A stretch of 64,000 nucleotides of DNA from Carposina sasakii (Eukaryota; Arthropoda; Insecta; Lepidoptera; Carposinidae), in the NCBI GenBank assembly GCA_014607495.2, contig CP053149.1, forward strand, positions 13,962,120-14,026,119, read 5' to 3'. The notes below the pieces were generated by a model. It was not told where the DNA came from. It did not search any database and was given only the letters and a program-made list of their open reading frames with translations. Every line of letters starts with the position of its first letter. The first letter of the stretch is position 1. This document shows, piece after piece, positions 52,701-59,200 of the stretch. The position numbers and the translations under genes are program-made.

Positions 52701-53382
52701 TACAACTTACATTAAAATTTGTACCTTTTGAATCATTTATAAATAAGAAATCAAATTCGTAATTGAAATAAATGTTGGTTGTTTTACAGGCTGTCAAAAA
52801 TAACATGAAAATAGAATGCAAATGCCATGGCCTGTCTGGATCCTGCACACTTCGTACTTGCTGGTGGAGAATGCCAAACTTTAGAGAAGTCGGCGAAAAA
52901 TTAAAGGATAGATTTGAAGGTGCTGCTAAGGTAAAAATGCTTTAAAAACGTAAAAAAAAACAGTAGTATTATTTAATATTCTAAGCATGGAAGTGTTTTG
53001 TTGGAATACATCAGTAAAATTTTAAATCAATTTTTATTATTTCAAGTCATTTTGTTAACAGGTTATAGCTAATAATGATGGAGATAGCATCATACCAGAG
53101 AGTCCTAGTATAAAAAAACCCGGAAAGAAAGACATCATCTACTCTGATGAGTCACCCGACTTTTGTACAGGCAATTTAAAAACTGGATCTCTTGGGACGG
53201 AAGGTCGACAATGTAACATCAGCTCCGCCGGTACGGACAGCTGCGACCAGCTATGTTGTAGAAGAGGATACACACAAACTACCATCAGAGAAACTGAGAA
53301 CTGTAATTGCAAATTTAAATGGTGCTGTGAAGTCATCTGCCAAACTTGCCATGTTAAACGAGACATACAGACGTGTCTTTGA
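22639..53382 (+). CDS. Wnt6: Wnt6 secreted signalling ligand, complete, six coding exons
   Basis: Wnt6 is a lipid-modified secreted ligand that binds Frizzled/LRP receptors outside the cell and drives beta-catenin signalling. The six exons join in phase (2, 1, 0, 0, 0) to 352 residues, the usual size. Residues 1-18 form a signal peptide, followed by the SWWASGS start typical of Wnt6. The mature part has 24 cysteines, the full Wnt set. The acyl-serine motif CHGLSGSC is at 211-218, so Ser215 should carry the palmitoleate added by Porcupine. The end, [18 protein letters not shown], is the cysteine-rich domain. Sequons are at Asn51, Asn80 and Asn298. Between Cys128 and WGGC (157-160) lies the long basic/proline insert that marks Wnt6 among Wnts. 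The AUG has G at -3 and opens the only signal peptide. Nothing is broken. Wnt1, Wnt6 and Wnt10 are neighbours in many insects; no other Wnt exon is seen here. Confidence 0.96.
23163..23375. mobile_element. TA-flanked TIR element, family D, diverged copy
   Basis: It starts TA-CAGGATGTAACAAAAGGG, then 'atattaagcgaaatgctacgg', and shows the reversed counterpart 'catagcatttggcataacatacacc' at the far end. It is related to the better copy at 61404-61664. The terminal bases of the right end are decayed. Confidence 0.65.
23765..24275. repeat. Family A repeat interrupted by a GC-rich insert
   Basis: Family A motifs frame this segment: 'acacggctgtgttcctaaaatggggtag' and 'gatcataaaggagatctcac' on the left, 'gtcgactcttacgacatgcatgaaaggagatgcagctgatg' on the right. 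Between them, about 23855-24130 is a pyrimidine tract followed by some 250 CpG-rich bases open in several frames. That piece is absent from the other A copies and is flanked by 'catagc' on both sides. Its origin is unknown. Confidence 0.6.
25000..25250 (-). repeat. Family G repeat, reverse orientation
   Basis: It begins 'atcatcagcctattgcagtccactgctg' and contains 'cacgctgggcaggcgggttgg', 'ggcgctgctggccacctccc' and 'gggcagacatggggtgg'. This is the complement of the 19770 copy, apparently full length. Confidence 0.8.
26820..26935 (-). repeat. Family A repeat, reverse fragment
   Basis: It contains 'tcctgtgctgatgcggagcttcactagaatacatcagctgcatc', the complement of the family A 3' end. A further piece, 'tttatgatcctgcagctctggctaccccatttcgggaacacagccgtgtc', is at 27730-27780. 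Confidence 0.65.
30740..30845 (+). repeat. Family A repeat, forward fragment
   Basis: It carries 'gacaagttgttagcttattgcttgatagaatgcctgagtttcttagtcgac' followed by 'acgatatgcatgggaggagatgcagctgatt'. It ends just before the MITE at 30904. Confidence 0.6.
30904..31210. mobile_element. MITE with about 65-bp inverted ends
   Basis: The left arm GCACCGGTATGATGAATTTG... pairs with the right arm ...CAAATTCATCATACCGGTGC. Pairing continues through gagatgtctcac/gtgagacatctc and 'cttttaaacgt/acgtttaaaag'. The 307-bp element has no coding frame. Confidence 0.85.
33235..33371. repeat. 45-bp near-perfect inverted repeat (long hairpin)
   Basis: Arms 33235-33279 and 33327-33371 are complementary at 44 of 45 positions. 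The 47-nt spacer contains a smaller inverted pair, TCGGAT/ATCCGA. It lies in the transcribed strand of Wnt6 intron 1, so the pre-mRNA would form a long stem. Confidence 0.88.
34300..34566 (+). pseudogene. RTE-type LINE C-terminal fragment
   Basis: The broken frames read '[13 protein letters not shown]', then [19 protein letters not shown], then '[21 protein letters not shown]' before a TAG. This is the conserved C-terminal tail after the reverse transcriptase of RTE-type and related insect LINEs (W-GH-AR, RS-GRP--RW-DD, W---A-DR--WR-L-EAYVQQW). A TGA follows the first segment and the frame shifts, so it is dead. It ends in the GAT-rich 'aaatgatgatgaaatgatg'. Confidence 0.8.
34620..34770. repeat. 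Family A repeat, middle part
   Basis: It contains 'ccaaaatgggtagtcagaactgcagggtcacgaaggggatcctg', then 'atagcggggtcagaagtta' and 'caagctcatcggctgagagaacg'. Confidence 0.65.
35041..35163 (-). repeat. Family G repeat, truncated reverse copy
   Basis: It starts 'tcatcatcagcctattgcagtccactgctggacgtaggcctcccccagg' and stops after 'gggcaggcgggttggtgacc'. The rest of the element is missing. Confidence 0.8.
36000..36170 (-). repeat. Family A repeat, reverse copy
   Basis: It contains 'gtgctgatgcggggcttaactagaatacatcagg' and 'ccttcatgatcctgcagttctggctatcccattttgggcacacagc'. It is the same family as the copies at 23765 and 26820. Confidence 0.65.
37836..38056 (+). CDS. Wnt6: Wnt6 exon 2
   Basis: Completes Trp21 and encodes residues 22-94 plus one base of Asp95. 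It carries ILDP, then VCKR..R and ICR, then '[16 protein letters not shown]' and the Wnt landmark [11 protein letters not shown] with sequon Asn80. Cysteines are at 35, 49, 70 and 81. The acceptor is ccacag, the donor gtgagt, with phase 1 at the end. An in-frame ATG upstream of the acceptor is intronic and would lack a signal peptide. Confidence 0.96.
38131..38395 (-). repeat. tRNA-headed repeat, family T, copy 2
   Basis: The complement reads 'cccagtagctcagtggttagagcgg ... ggttcgattcccactcggg' (A and B boxes intact). The flanking 'gttaggatatggttgatcgtttcatc' is also seen in copy 1 but without the 95-base insert. A short duplicate of one end (cttcacccgagtgggaatcga) follows at about 38410-38455. 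Confidence 0.75.
39490..39745 (-). pseudogene. Possible degraded hAT/BED-type transposase fragment
   Basis: The minus-strand frame contains '[19 protein letters not shown]' and then '[19 protein letters not shown]'. This faintly recalls the zinc-finger and following helix of hAT-related proteins (H-----H--A--SS, then A----HE---F---HN). No catalytic region is seen and key residues are missing. Weak call. Confidence 0.25.
43000..43740. promoter_or_regulatory. CpG-rich island in Wnt6 intron 2
   Basis: About 700 bases with many CG dinucleotides (ggacgttcg, gcgcgtcgcgaacgcacc, acgcgatcgc) in an otherwise AT-rich intron. Nothing elsewhere in the window matches it. Open frames on the minus strand of 80-105 codons are expected from the composition and have no recognisable domain. 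It could be an enhancer, an alternative promoter or a non-coding transcript. Confidence 0.35.
44390..44845. mobile_element. Family P fold-back MITE with nested SINE
   Basis: The outer arms (agtgctaatgtcatactaac ... gttagtatgacattagcact) and the core (cattactatacgttacaatac ...) match the copy at 16796-17024. Between 'tgcctcacaatt' and 'aattccagtccttg' lies a family S SINE, minus-strand sense, at about 44448-44655, with part of its B-box region deleted. The SINE landed in an existing MITE. Confidence 0.85.
45080..45385 (+). repeat. tRNA-headed repeat, family T, copy 3, split by a MITE
   Basis: The left half (aaaagagatggtgaaatcgtcatccgagttgattgacc) and right half (caggtagctcagttggtgagagcac ... 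ggttcgagtcccactcgggtgaa) are separated by the MITE at 45123-45310. The anticodon region differs from the other copies. It is not a functional tRNA. Confidence 0.75.
45123..45310. mobile_element. Family M MITE, intact copy
   Basis: Inverted ends CCCCCTGATTACCTAATT and CTAGTTAGGTAATAAGGGGG are followed inward by 'aagcaaagcgatagcgaaaattgtacaa' and its complement. It is 188 bp with no coding sequence, and sits inside the tRNA-headed repeat. Confidence 0.85.
45779..46012 (-). repeat. Family L dispersed repeat, copy 2
   Basis: Almost exact complement of 9248-9482, from 'gatgatgatctccgaccg' to 'gaggcacgagctaagtgac'. Confidence 0.85.
46025..46140 (-). repeat. tRNA-derived SINE, third type
   Basis: The complement reads 'gcggtgatagcccagtggttaaga' (A box) and 'gtaagttcgatcccagtcacgg' (B box), then 'tgtctgtaccaatgaatttatttcatgtacag'. 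It is distinct from families S and T. Confidence 0.75.
48065..49180. promoter_or_regulatory. Second CpG-rich unique region in Wnt6 intron 2
   Basis: Dense CG dinucleotides (gagtcgcgagacgcggct, cgaggccgcgttttgcg, gcggacgggtggcggg, atagtcgcggccgatgccg), no match elsewhere in the window and no exon-like frame with plausible splice sites. Large, GC-rich, unique segments in a developmental gene's intron are good enhancer candidates, but this is inference only. Confidence 0.35.
51511..51617 (+). CDS. Wnt6: Wnt6 exon 3
   Basis: Completes Asp95 and encodes residues 96-130. It carries [20 protein letters not shown] followed by [15 protein letters not shown], the highly conserved Wnt helix with cysteines 118, 126 and 128. 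The acceptor is ttcttag and the donor gtaagt. It ends in phase 0. Confidence 0.96.
51618..52252 (+). other. Wnt6 intron 3
   Basis: 635 bases, GTAAGT to TTTCAG. Pyrimidine- and AT-rich with a small direct repetition around 'gcagctgca'. Nothing else recognised. Confidence 0.6.
52253..52459 (+). CDS. Wnt6: Wnt6 exon 4
   Basis: Residues 131-199: a basic, proline-rich insert ([16 protein letters not shown]), then [19 protein letters not shown] and REFMD, and '[12 protein letters not shown]'. The donor after Leu199 is gttagtaacc, a non-optimal but acceptable site. Reading on into the intron would add missense residues, and joining to exon 5 restores the conserved NAGRL-AVK-N spacing of the family. 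Confidence 0.94.
52460..52789 (+). other. Wnt6 intron 4
   Basis: 330 bases, GTTAGT to TTTTACAG. AT-rich, nothing else recognised. Confidence 0.6.
52790..52930 (+). CDS. Wnt6: Wnt6 exon 5 (acylation site)
   Basis: Residues 200-246, with [20 protein letters not shown]. Ser215 is the conserved acylated serine, and cysteines 209, 211, 218 and 223 surround it. It ends '[17 protein letters not shown]'. Donor gtaaaa. Confidence 0.96.
52931..53061 (+). other. Wnt6 intron 5
   Basis: 131 bases, GTAAAA to TTAACAG, AT-rich. The shortest intron of the gene. Confidence 0.6.
53062..53382 (+). CDS. Wnt6: Wnt6 exon 6 (cysteine-rich C-terminal domain)
   Basis: Residues 247-352: '[11 protein letters not shown]', '[11 protein letters not shown]' (sequon Asn298), '[10 protein letters not shown]', '[18 protein letters not shown]' and the terminal DIQTCL before TGA. 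It contains 12 cysteines in the order expected for the Wnt thumb domain that touches the Frizzled CRD. Confidence 0.96.
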   Translation, partial: VIANNDGDSIIPESPSIKKPGKKDIIYSDESPDFCTGNLKTGSLGTEGRQCNISSAGTDSCDQLCCRRGYTQTTIRETENCNCKFKWCCEVICQTCHVKRDIQTCL

Positions 53383-54200
53383 TTCTTAATTACAACAAAC
53401 GATCTCAATTTGTGTTTTACTATTCAAGTGCGACGTAATAGTTTTGAAACTCTGAATTTGTTAGAATTCAATTCTGTTCAAATTCGATATTATTTAAGTT
53501 GATAGTCAGACCTTTATAACATACTTATGGTTATAACTATGTGGTTACATTATTGACTTCATAAAAATTATATTGTCGAATAATTCAATTAAGCTTTTAG
53601 TGAATTAACAAATTATTAGATACAATAATACAGGCTGTTGAGTATATGATATACGTATAAAAGTGCAGAATATGGCTACTAGTCGTATGTGAGCAAGCTA
53701 TTTCCTCTAGCAACATCAGTCCTTAGGACCTAACAATAGATTTAAGAAATAGAATTTCGTGTTATGGGAAGGGGCTTTATTATCCATCATATTTAATTAA
53801 TATCAGGATAGTTGATTCTAAATATATGTTTCTTCCATAAAGATATTATATTAGGTGATCATAATTATTATATTAAGGGCCGATTTTTCCAAACGTCTCA
53901 ATAGTCTATCAGAGGAATAAATTTAATGCTGTCTCTATTATGATCAAGTTTTAGTGTGAGCGCAGACCATAGGCACGACAGTCTTAAGACAGACTATCGC
54001 TTTACAAAAATTATGCAGATGCGCACATTGCAGACAAGACGTCTAATAGACAAAGTTGTCTATTGCCTACAAGCGACAAGACTGACTAACACCTTTTGGC
54101 TTCCGTTCAATAAATGTATGCGGCCCATATGTGGCCGCGCACACCAGCGACAAAACTGTCTAGCGATGCCAAACAACCTACCCCAGTAGTGTTGCCCAAC
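53383..54200 (+). other. Wnt6 3' untranslated region and repeat insertions
   Basis: The first 480 bases after the stop are unique and AT-rich. From about 53878 a dispersed repeat (gggccgatttttccaa ... tgctgtctctattatgatcaag) begins. A further block at about 53950-54175 (cacgacagtcttaagacagac ... gcgacaaaactgtct) is echoed in reverse at 55436-55510. Poly(A) signal candidates are at 53916-53921, 54109-54114 and 54528-54533. The first two lie in repeat-derived sequence. Which one ends the mRNA cannot be decided. Confidence 0.5.
53916..53921 (+). terminator. First AATAAA after Wnt6
   Basis: The first canonical poly(A) hexamer downstream of the Wnt6 stop, 534 bases away. It lies inside a dispersed repeat, so the gene may have adopted a transposon-borne signal or use a non-canonical one (CATAAA variants occur earlier). 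Confidence 0.4.
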
Positions 54201-54588
54201 TATCGATAGTTGACCTTGAAAAGAATCGATATGGCTATTTATCGATAGTACATTCAATTTTGAGTTTCGATACTATCGATGGTATTGTTGTCTATCGATA
54301 GTATTGTCTTAAAGGACAAAGGATTTATCGATACCATCGATAGTCTATCGATACCAAGCTAACAGACTATATTGATTTGATTTTCTGTTCACAATTTGCT
54401 GGGGTATCATAACATGGCAAGGTATCTGTTATATATTTATACTAGTCTCTAAATGTGGAAACTTTTAAGTGGTAAATAGTTGCTTATGTTATAATAATCT
54501 TAGTTGTTGTCAACCGTTTGTTTCCCGAATAAAATAAAATAAATAAAATACCATTGGTTTTGTCTCAACTATCCATGGTCTATCGATA
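54201..54588. promoter_or_regulatory. Cluster of TATCGATA motifs
   Basis: Exact TATCGATA at 54201, 54240, 54293, 54326, 54346 and 54581, plus ATCGATA at 54225 and 54336 and other CGAT cores. In Drosophila TATCGATA is the DRE bound by DREF, and clustered CGATA is bound by the boundary factor BEAF-32. The cluster lies between the 3' ends of two convergent genes. It could also be the inside of a repeat, because the motif copies have similar flanks (ctatcgatagt). Confidence 0.5.
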
Positions 54589-54817
54589 GTGTTAGAAAAT
54601 CTTAAAAAACTATGGAAAAATATAATTTCATTGTAAATTTGTATTGAAAGTAGAAAAAATAGTACATATCACCTGGCGTGAGCGCATTCCATCCCGAAAT
54701 TCTGGTTTTCCCCTTTTTTGCTCGACATCAATAATATTTGAATAAATAAATATGTAATCGATAAATCCAAACTATCCGGCTGTTTACCCATCTCTAGGTA
54801 TGACATTGGTATTGTAG

Positions 54818-55436
54818 ACTAGTGGCCCGCCCTCGCTTCGCTTAGGTATATATCCTCTAAAAATTTGGAATTCCTGTTTGCTCCGTTCCAATGGGAATTT
54901 CGAAAAATCCGTTCTCAGTGCTCTCTTACACCCCCTAACGAACATACATACCAAATTTTATCTTATTCGGCGGGAAAAGCTGGAAGGGAGTGGGTGTAAT
55001 TTTCTTGTGAAATTCAAATTTTTTTTCTATGTGTCCGTTTCTTCGTGGGCTCATGTAGGTATGTTGTTTTTGTAATTCTTTTTGATTTTGACTAATTTTA
55101 CACTCAAGTTTGAGGATTTTCCCGACGTTTCCATTCATCATCATTATCATCCACCATAAATTCAAAAATCATCAGTACTAAAGACAATGGCTGTATGAAT
55201 GCTGTATTACTCATGCCTTTCCTTCGGCATAAACCAAACAAAATTTAGCCCAGTGGAAATTATGCGAAACCCTATAGCCTATGTAAATGTGTTCTGTGGC
55301 CTATGTTCATCCGGGTCCAATAAGGATTCTAACGGTGAAAGAATTTTTGAAATCTATTCGCTGCAAATAAACAAACAAACAATCAAAGTTTACCTCTATT
55401 AATATTATATTATATAATATTAGTATAGATAAGACA
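54818..55436 (+). repeat. Diverged long copy of repeat family R
   Basis: It starts 'tagtggcccgccctcgcttcgc', runs through 'aaaaatccgttctcagtgctctcttacacccc', 'ctttccttcggcataaacc' and 'aaataaacaaacaaacaatcaaag', and ends 'attatattatataatattagtatagataag', the typical end of this repeat type. It is flanked by the two reversed blocks noted at 53950 and 55436. Confidence 0.6.
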
Positions 55437-55796
55437 GTTTGGTCTTTGGTGTGCGGCGCGTTGTAGACAAAACAGTTTTAAGACAGTCTTGTCTATCTGA
55501 GACAATGCTACTATTCCATGCTACAGGAAGAAATAATGCTGGTGAAAATTAAGATAATTATTATTACGTACTTACTCTGAATTACTATTAAAGTTTATAA
55601 TTTCAAATTTTGAATAAGAAATGTACATAAAGGAATTTATGTACTTTTATTTCTATAAAACACTTCTGTGTTTGATTGATATAGTTAAGGTTTATCAGAA
55701 AGTGGGAATAACAATACTACCTGGTTAATAGTGAGCTAGCTTAAAATATATAAATGAAATGTTCGTGAAATATTAAATCAATTTAAAAAAGTTACA

Positions 55797-55802
55797 TTTA
55801 TT
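55797..55802 (-). terminator. Poly(A) signal of terminal exon D
   Basis: AATAAA on the minus strand, 75 bases after the TGA of terminal exon D. Confidence 0.6.
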
Positions 55803-55876
55803 GTACAACAACTTGTGCATTAGTTAAAAGATTTCTTTACTTTCTTTTAACACTGTTGTCCAATTTTACATGAACA

Positions 55877-56299
55877 TCATATTTTATTATTTAGTACATC
55901 ATCTTCGAAGTTGTCATCACCATCCATTTTTTTATATTGTAACACAGAGTTGGTTGAATCAAAGTCGGTACCTTTCCCAATAGGATCTACATTTCGCTTA
56001 GTGTCATCGTCTATTTTATTAGAGTTCAGTGCATCGAAACGGTTGTTTTCGTCATAGTCATCTTTATCATATCTATTCTTATCTGCAGCGAACCCAATAT
56101 ATTTTTTAGGTTTGGGTCTTGGTTGAAATTTGTTTTGTTTTACAGGACGGAAGATTGTAAAGCTATCACCAGGCTCAAATAGTTTTTTACAGGTGGGTAT
56201 TTTGTCTGCGTCTCTTTGTTGTATGTATATATATAGCATTCTTATTTTCAAAGCATCCTTATAGCTTAAGCCTTTGCTCTCTTCAATAGTTACCGAATT
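55877..56299 (-). CDS. Astacin-like terminal exon D (distal)
   Basis: Acceptor tttcttgtag, phase 0, 140 residues to TGA. It starts NSVTIEESKGLSYKDALKIR, then MLYIYIQQRDADKIPTCKKL and a PRPKPKKYIG motif, followed by an Asp/Asn/Lys-rich tail (DKDDYDENNRFD, DGDDNFEDDV). It differs from the other three copies in ending before the WNGG-DSEEERL motif. No remnant of that motif follows the stop, so this tail is shortened or replaced. Confidence 0.8.
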   Translation of the reverse strand, partial: NSVTIEESKGLSYKDALKIRMLYIYIQQRDADKIPTCKKLFEPGDSFTIFRPVKQNKFQPRPKPKKYIGFAADKNRYDKDDYDENNRFDALNSNKIDDDTKRNVDPIGKGTDFDSTNSVLQYKKMDGDDNFEDDVLNNKI

Positions 56300-59200
56300 C
56301 TACAAGAAATAAGTTTAGTTAAAATCTATTTCATATTAACAACCTCTAATGTTTGCTTTGCACTGCTACAATATAAAAACATGATAAAAGTCCCAAGACG
56401 ATAGCTAAAAATTAGATTAAACTGTCTATCTATTTTATTACGGATCCTTTCCAACATATTTGATATTGATATCATAGCTTTAATGCATTCGCTTTTATTT
56501 CCTAGTCTTAAAATCTAGGTTTAAAAAAATCATGAACCAGTCGTTACATACTTTATTTTTCCATGTAACAATATTACATGAGTACCTATTTTAGACATTT
56601 TAGTATACCTATATTCTAAAGTATTAATAAGTACATAATTATTGATAATACAAAGTACATGCCGCAGTGCTGTAAATTCGGGACGCCCTAGGTCCCTTTC
56701 AGCAATATTGACTTCGAAATTTTAAAATTTTTGGTACGAACGCTAAACAACAGTCGTCTTTACTTTGTGTTAGAAATTTGGATTTTATTTAATATTTCCC
56801 ATGACCTTATGAAATATTATGTTTAGTTAATAGATTAACAAAAACATTGAATTATTTTTTAAATGTATGTTTTTATGATAATGTTATAAACTATCTATCT
56901 TCTATCTTTATGATTTTTTCTTGATGCTTTGTAGTCTTTCTTCTTCTGAATCTTTAGTCCCCCCATTCCATTCAATAACATTAGATTGGGTTAATAATCG
57001 GCCATTCAGTTCTTGAATTCCTTTTTTCTGAGGCTGAATGTTTTTCGCAGGATTTTCTGGTTCATCTCCTAAAACCTCTGCTGGATCTTTTTTTTCATCA
57101 GAGTTCAGTATAACAGGACTATTTTTTTCATTATTTTCATTATTCAAAACCTCATCTGGTTCTTTTTTTTCATCAGAGTTCAGTTCATCAGGACTTTTTT
57201 CATTATTTTCATTATTATCTTCTTTATTATCATCTGTAACTACCCCAGTATATTTACTAGGTTTAGGTCTTGCTTTAGGAGTTGGCTGTTTTAGTGGTCG
57301 AAAGTTTCTAAAGTTTTCACCAGGCTCAAATAGTTTTTTACAATCCGGGGTTTTATCTTCATCCTTTCGTTGGATGTAAATATAAAGCATTCTAATTTTT
57401 AAAGCGTCCATATAGCTTAGACCTTTGCTTTCTCCAATAGTTTCATAATTCTGTAATAAATAGGTATAGTTAATATCAACTTTAAATAATAGCACCAGTT
57501 GGTAAAGACTAAAGTTTTTGTAAAACTATATAAATTTTAAAATATCTAGCACAACTCGTAATCTGAAGAAATAGGACTTGTGCCATTTAAAAGCAAGAAA
57601 AATGACGATATTAGAACTTACGTTAAAATCTTTTTCTAAATATAAAAATGTTATTTAGAAATAATATGAATGATAATGTTAACAGACGACACGATACTTT
57701 CAATCACTAGGTATAAACCGGCTACGGAGCTGTTACAATTATGAAAATAAATAGAGTCAAATTTTAAACAGTTCCCGACCCGCACATGGGTCCGGTTAGT
57801 TAGATGATTTTTTTATTTATTTCAACACCGTAGTATTGTAAGTTGACACAAGGGCCTCCGTTGATCCATTTTATAAAAAATTCACCTACTACTAACTGTT
57901 CTATACAATATGCACAGTGTAAACTGTCCTTTAGTATCTCGTCATATTATTTACCTACATTTTCTATTTATGTGACACCACATTGCACCGCGTGGTCTAT
58001 AAAAGGGCGATTATTTAAACGTTTTCCTGTTCATTTGTGTACAGTTGTTTAAAAAAATGTCCTGTTTGTCATGCATAATGCATGAATATTTTACCCTTAG
58101 TTAATTTATAGTATTATATTCTCTAATGGATTTATTACAATAATATGAATAAAAAAAAATTATAAATATTTTTTTATTATTATAATATGACTATAACGAA
58201 AAACTAGCATTCTTAGTATTCTTTATTATACACATAATTTTTTATCATAGACAGTAAGTTGTAAAAGAAATTGTACAAAGGCGAGCTTAAAACTAAGGAT
58301 AATTATGGATAGTTCATATTATCTTTAGTTTTTCTTTTTCGTGATGCTTTTTAATCGTTCTTCTTCTGAATCTTTAGTTCCACCATTCCATGCAATAGCA
58401 TTTACTGGGCCTAATAAACGATGCTTTTTTTGATTTTTTTTATAAGGCACAATAGTATCTTTACCAATGGCTTGCTCATCTCCTAAAACCGCAGCCTGTT
58501 CTTTTTTTTCATCTGAGTTCAGTTCAGTTTCAACAGAACGTTTATTTTCAACATTATCGTATTTATTGTCATCTGTAGCTAATCCAGTATATTTAATAGG
58601 TTTAGGTCTTGGTTGAGGTTTATTTTGTTTTAGTGGTCGAAAGTTTCTAAAGTTTTCACCAGGTTCAAATAGATTTTCACAATCCGGGGTTTTATCTGCA
58701 TCCTTTCGTTGGATATAGATATACAGCATTCTAATTTTCATAGCGTCCTTATAGCTTAGACCTTTGCTTTCTCCAATAGTTTCCCAATTCTATAATAAAT
58801 AAGTATAGTTAATACTCAGTTATAAGCTTTAAGCTAAGCTCTTTTGCCGAGGACACTTTATAAACGTAACGATAGCACTAAGTTAGACACCAAATAACTG
58901 TATAAGCAGACTATGAAATCAATGCAATAAAAAAATACTTTTAGTATTTATTTATATGTGTATGTGGGGTTGTATGTAGTATGTGTTTACATAAAAAAGC
59001 TTTAAAAAAATTACTTATTGGGTAAGTTGCATATTTATGCATATAACTGCAGGCTTATGCCAAAGATTACATATTATTTGCCTGTACCTAATAACTAACT
59101 TGTATACATTCTAAATAATTAAATTTTTATTATATATAGTGAATAGTTAATTTCATAAGAAAAATTGCTTGACAATAGCAGATCATATGAAAAATTTTAT

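Noticed and set aside
57038..57379. A 113-codon plus-strand frame, Ser/Phe-rich
   Set aside because: It is the exact antisense of terminal exon C. Its repeats mirror the LNSDEKK units.
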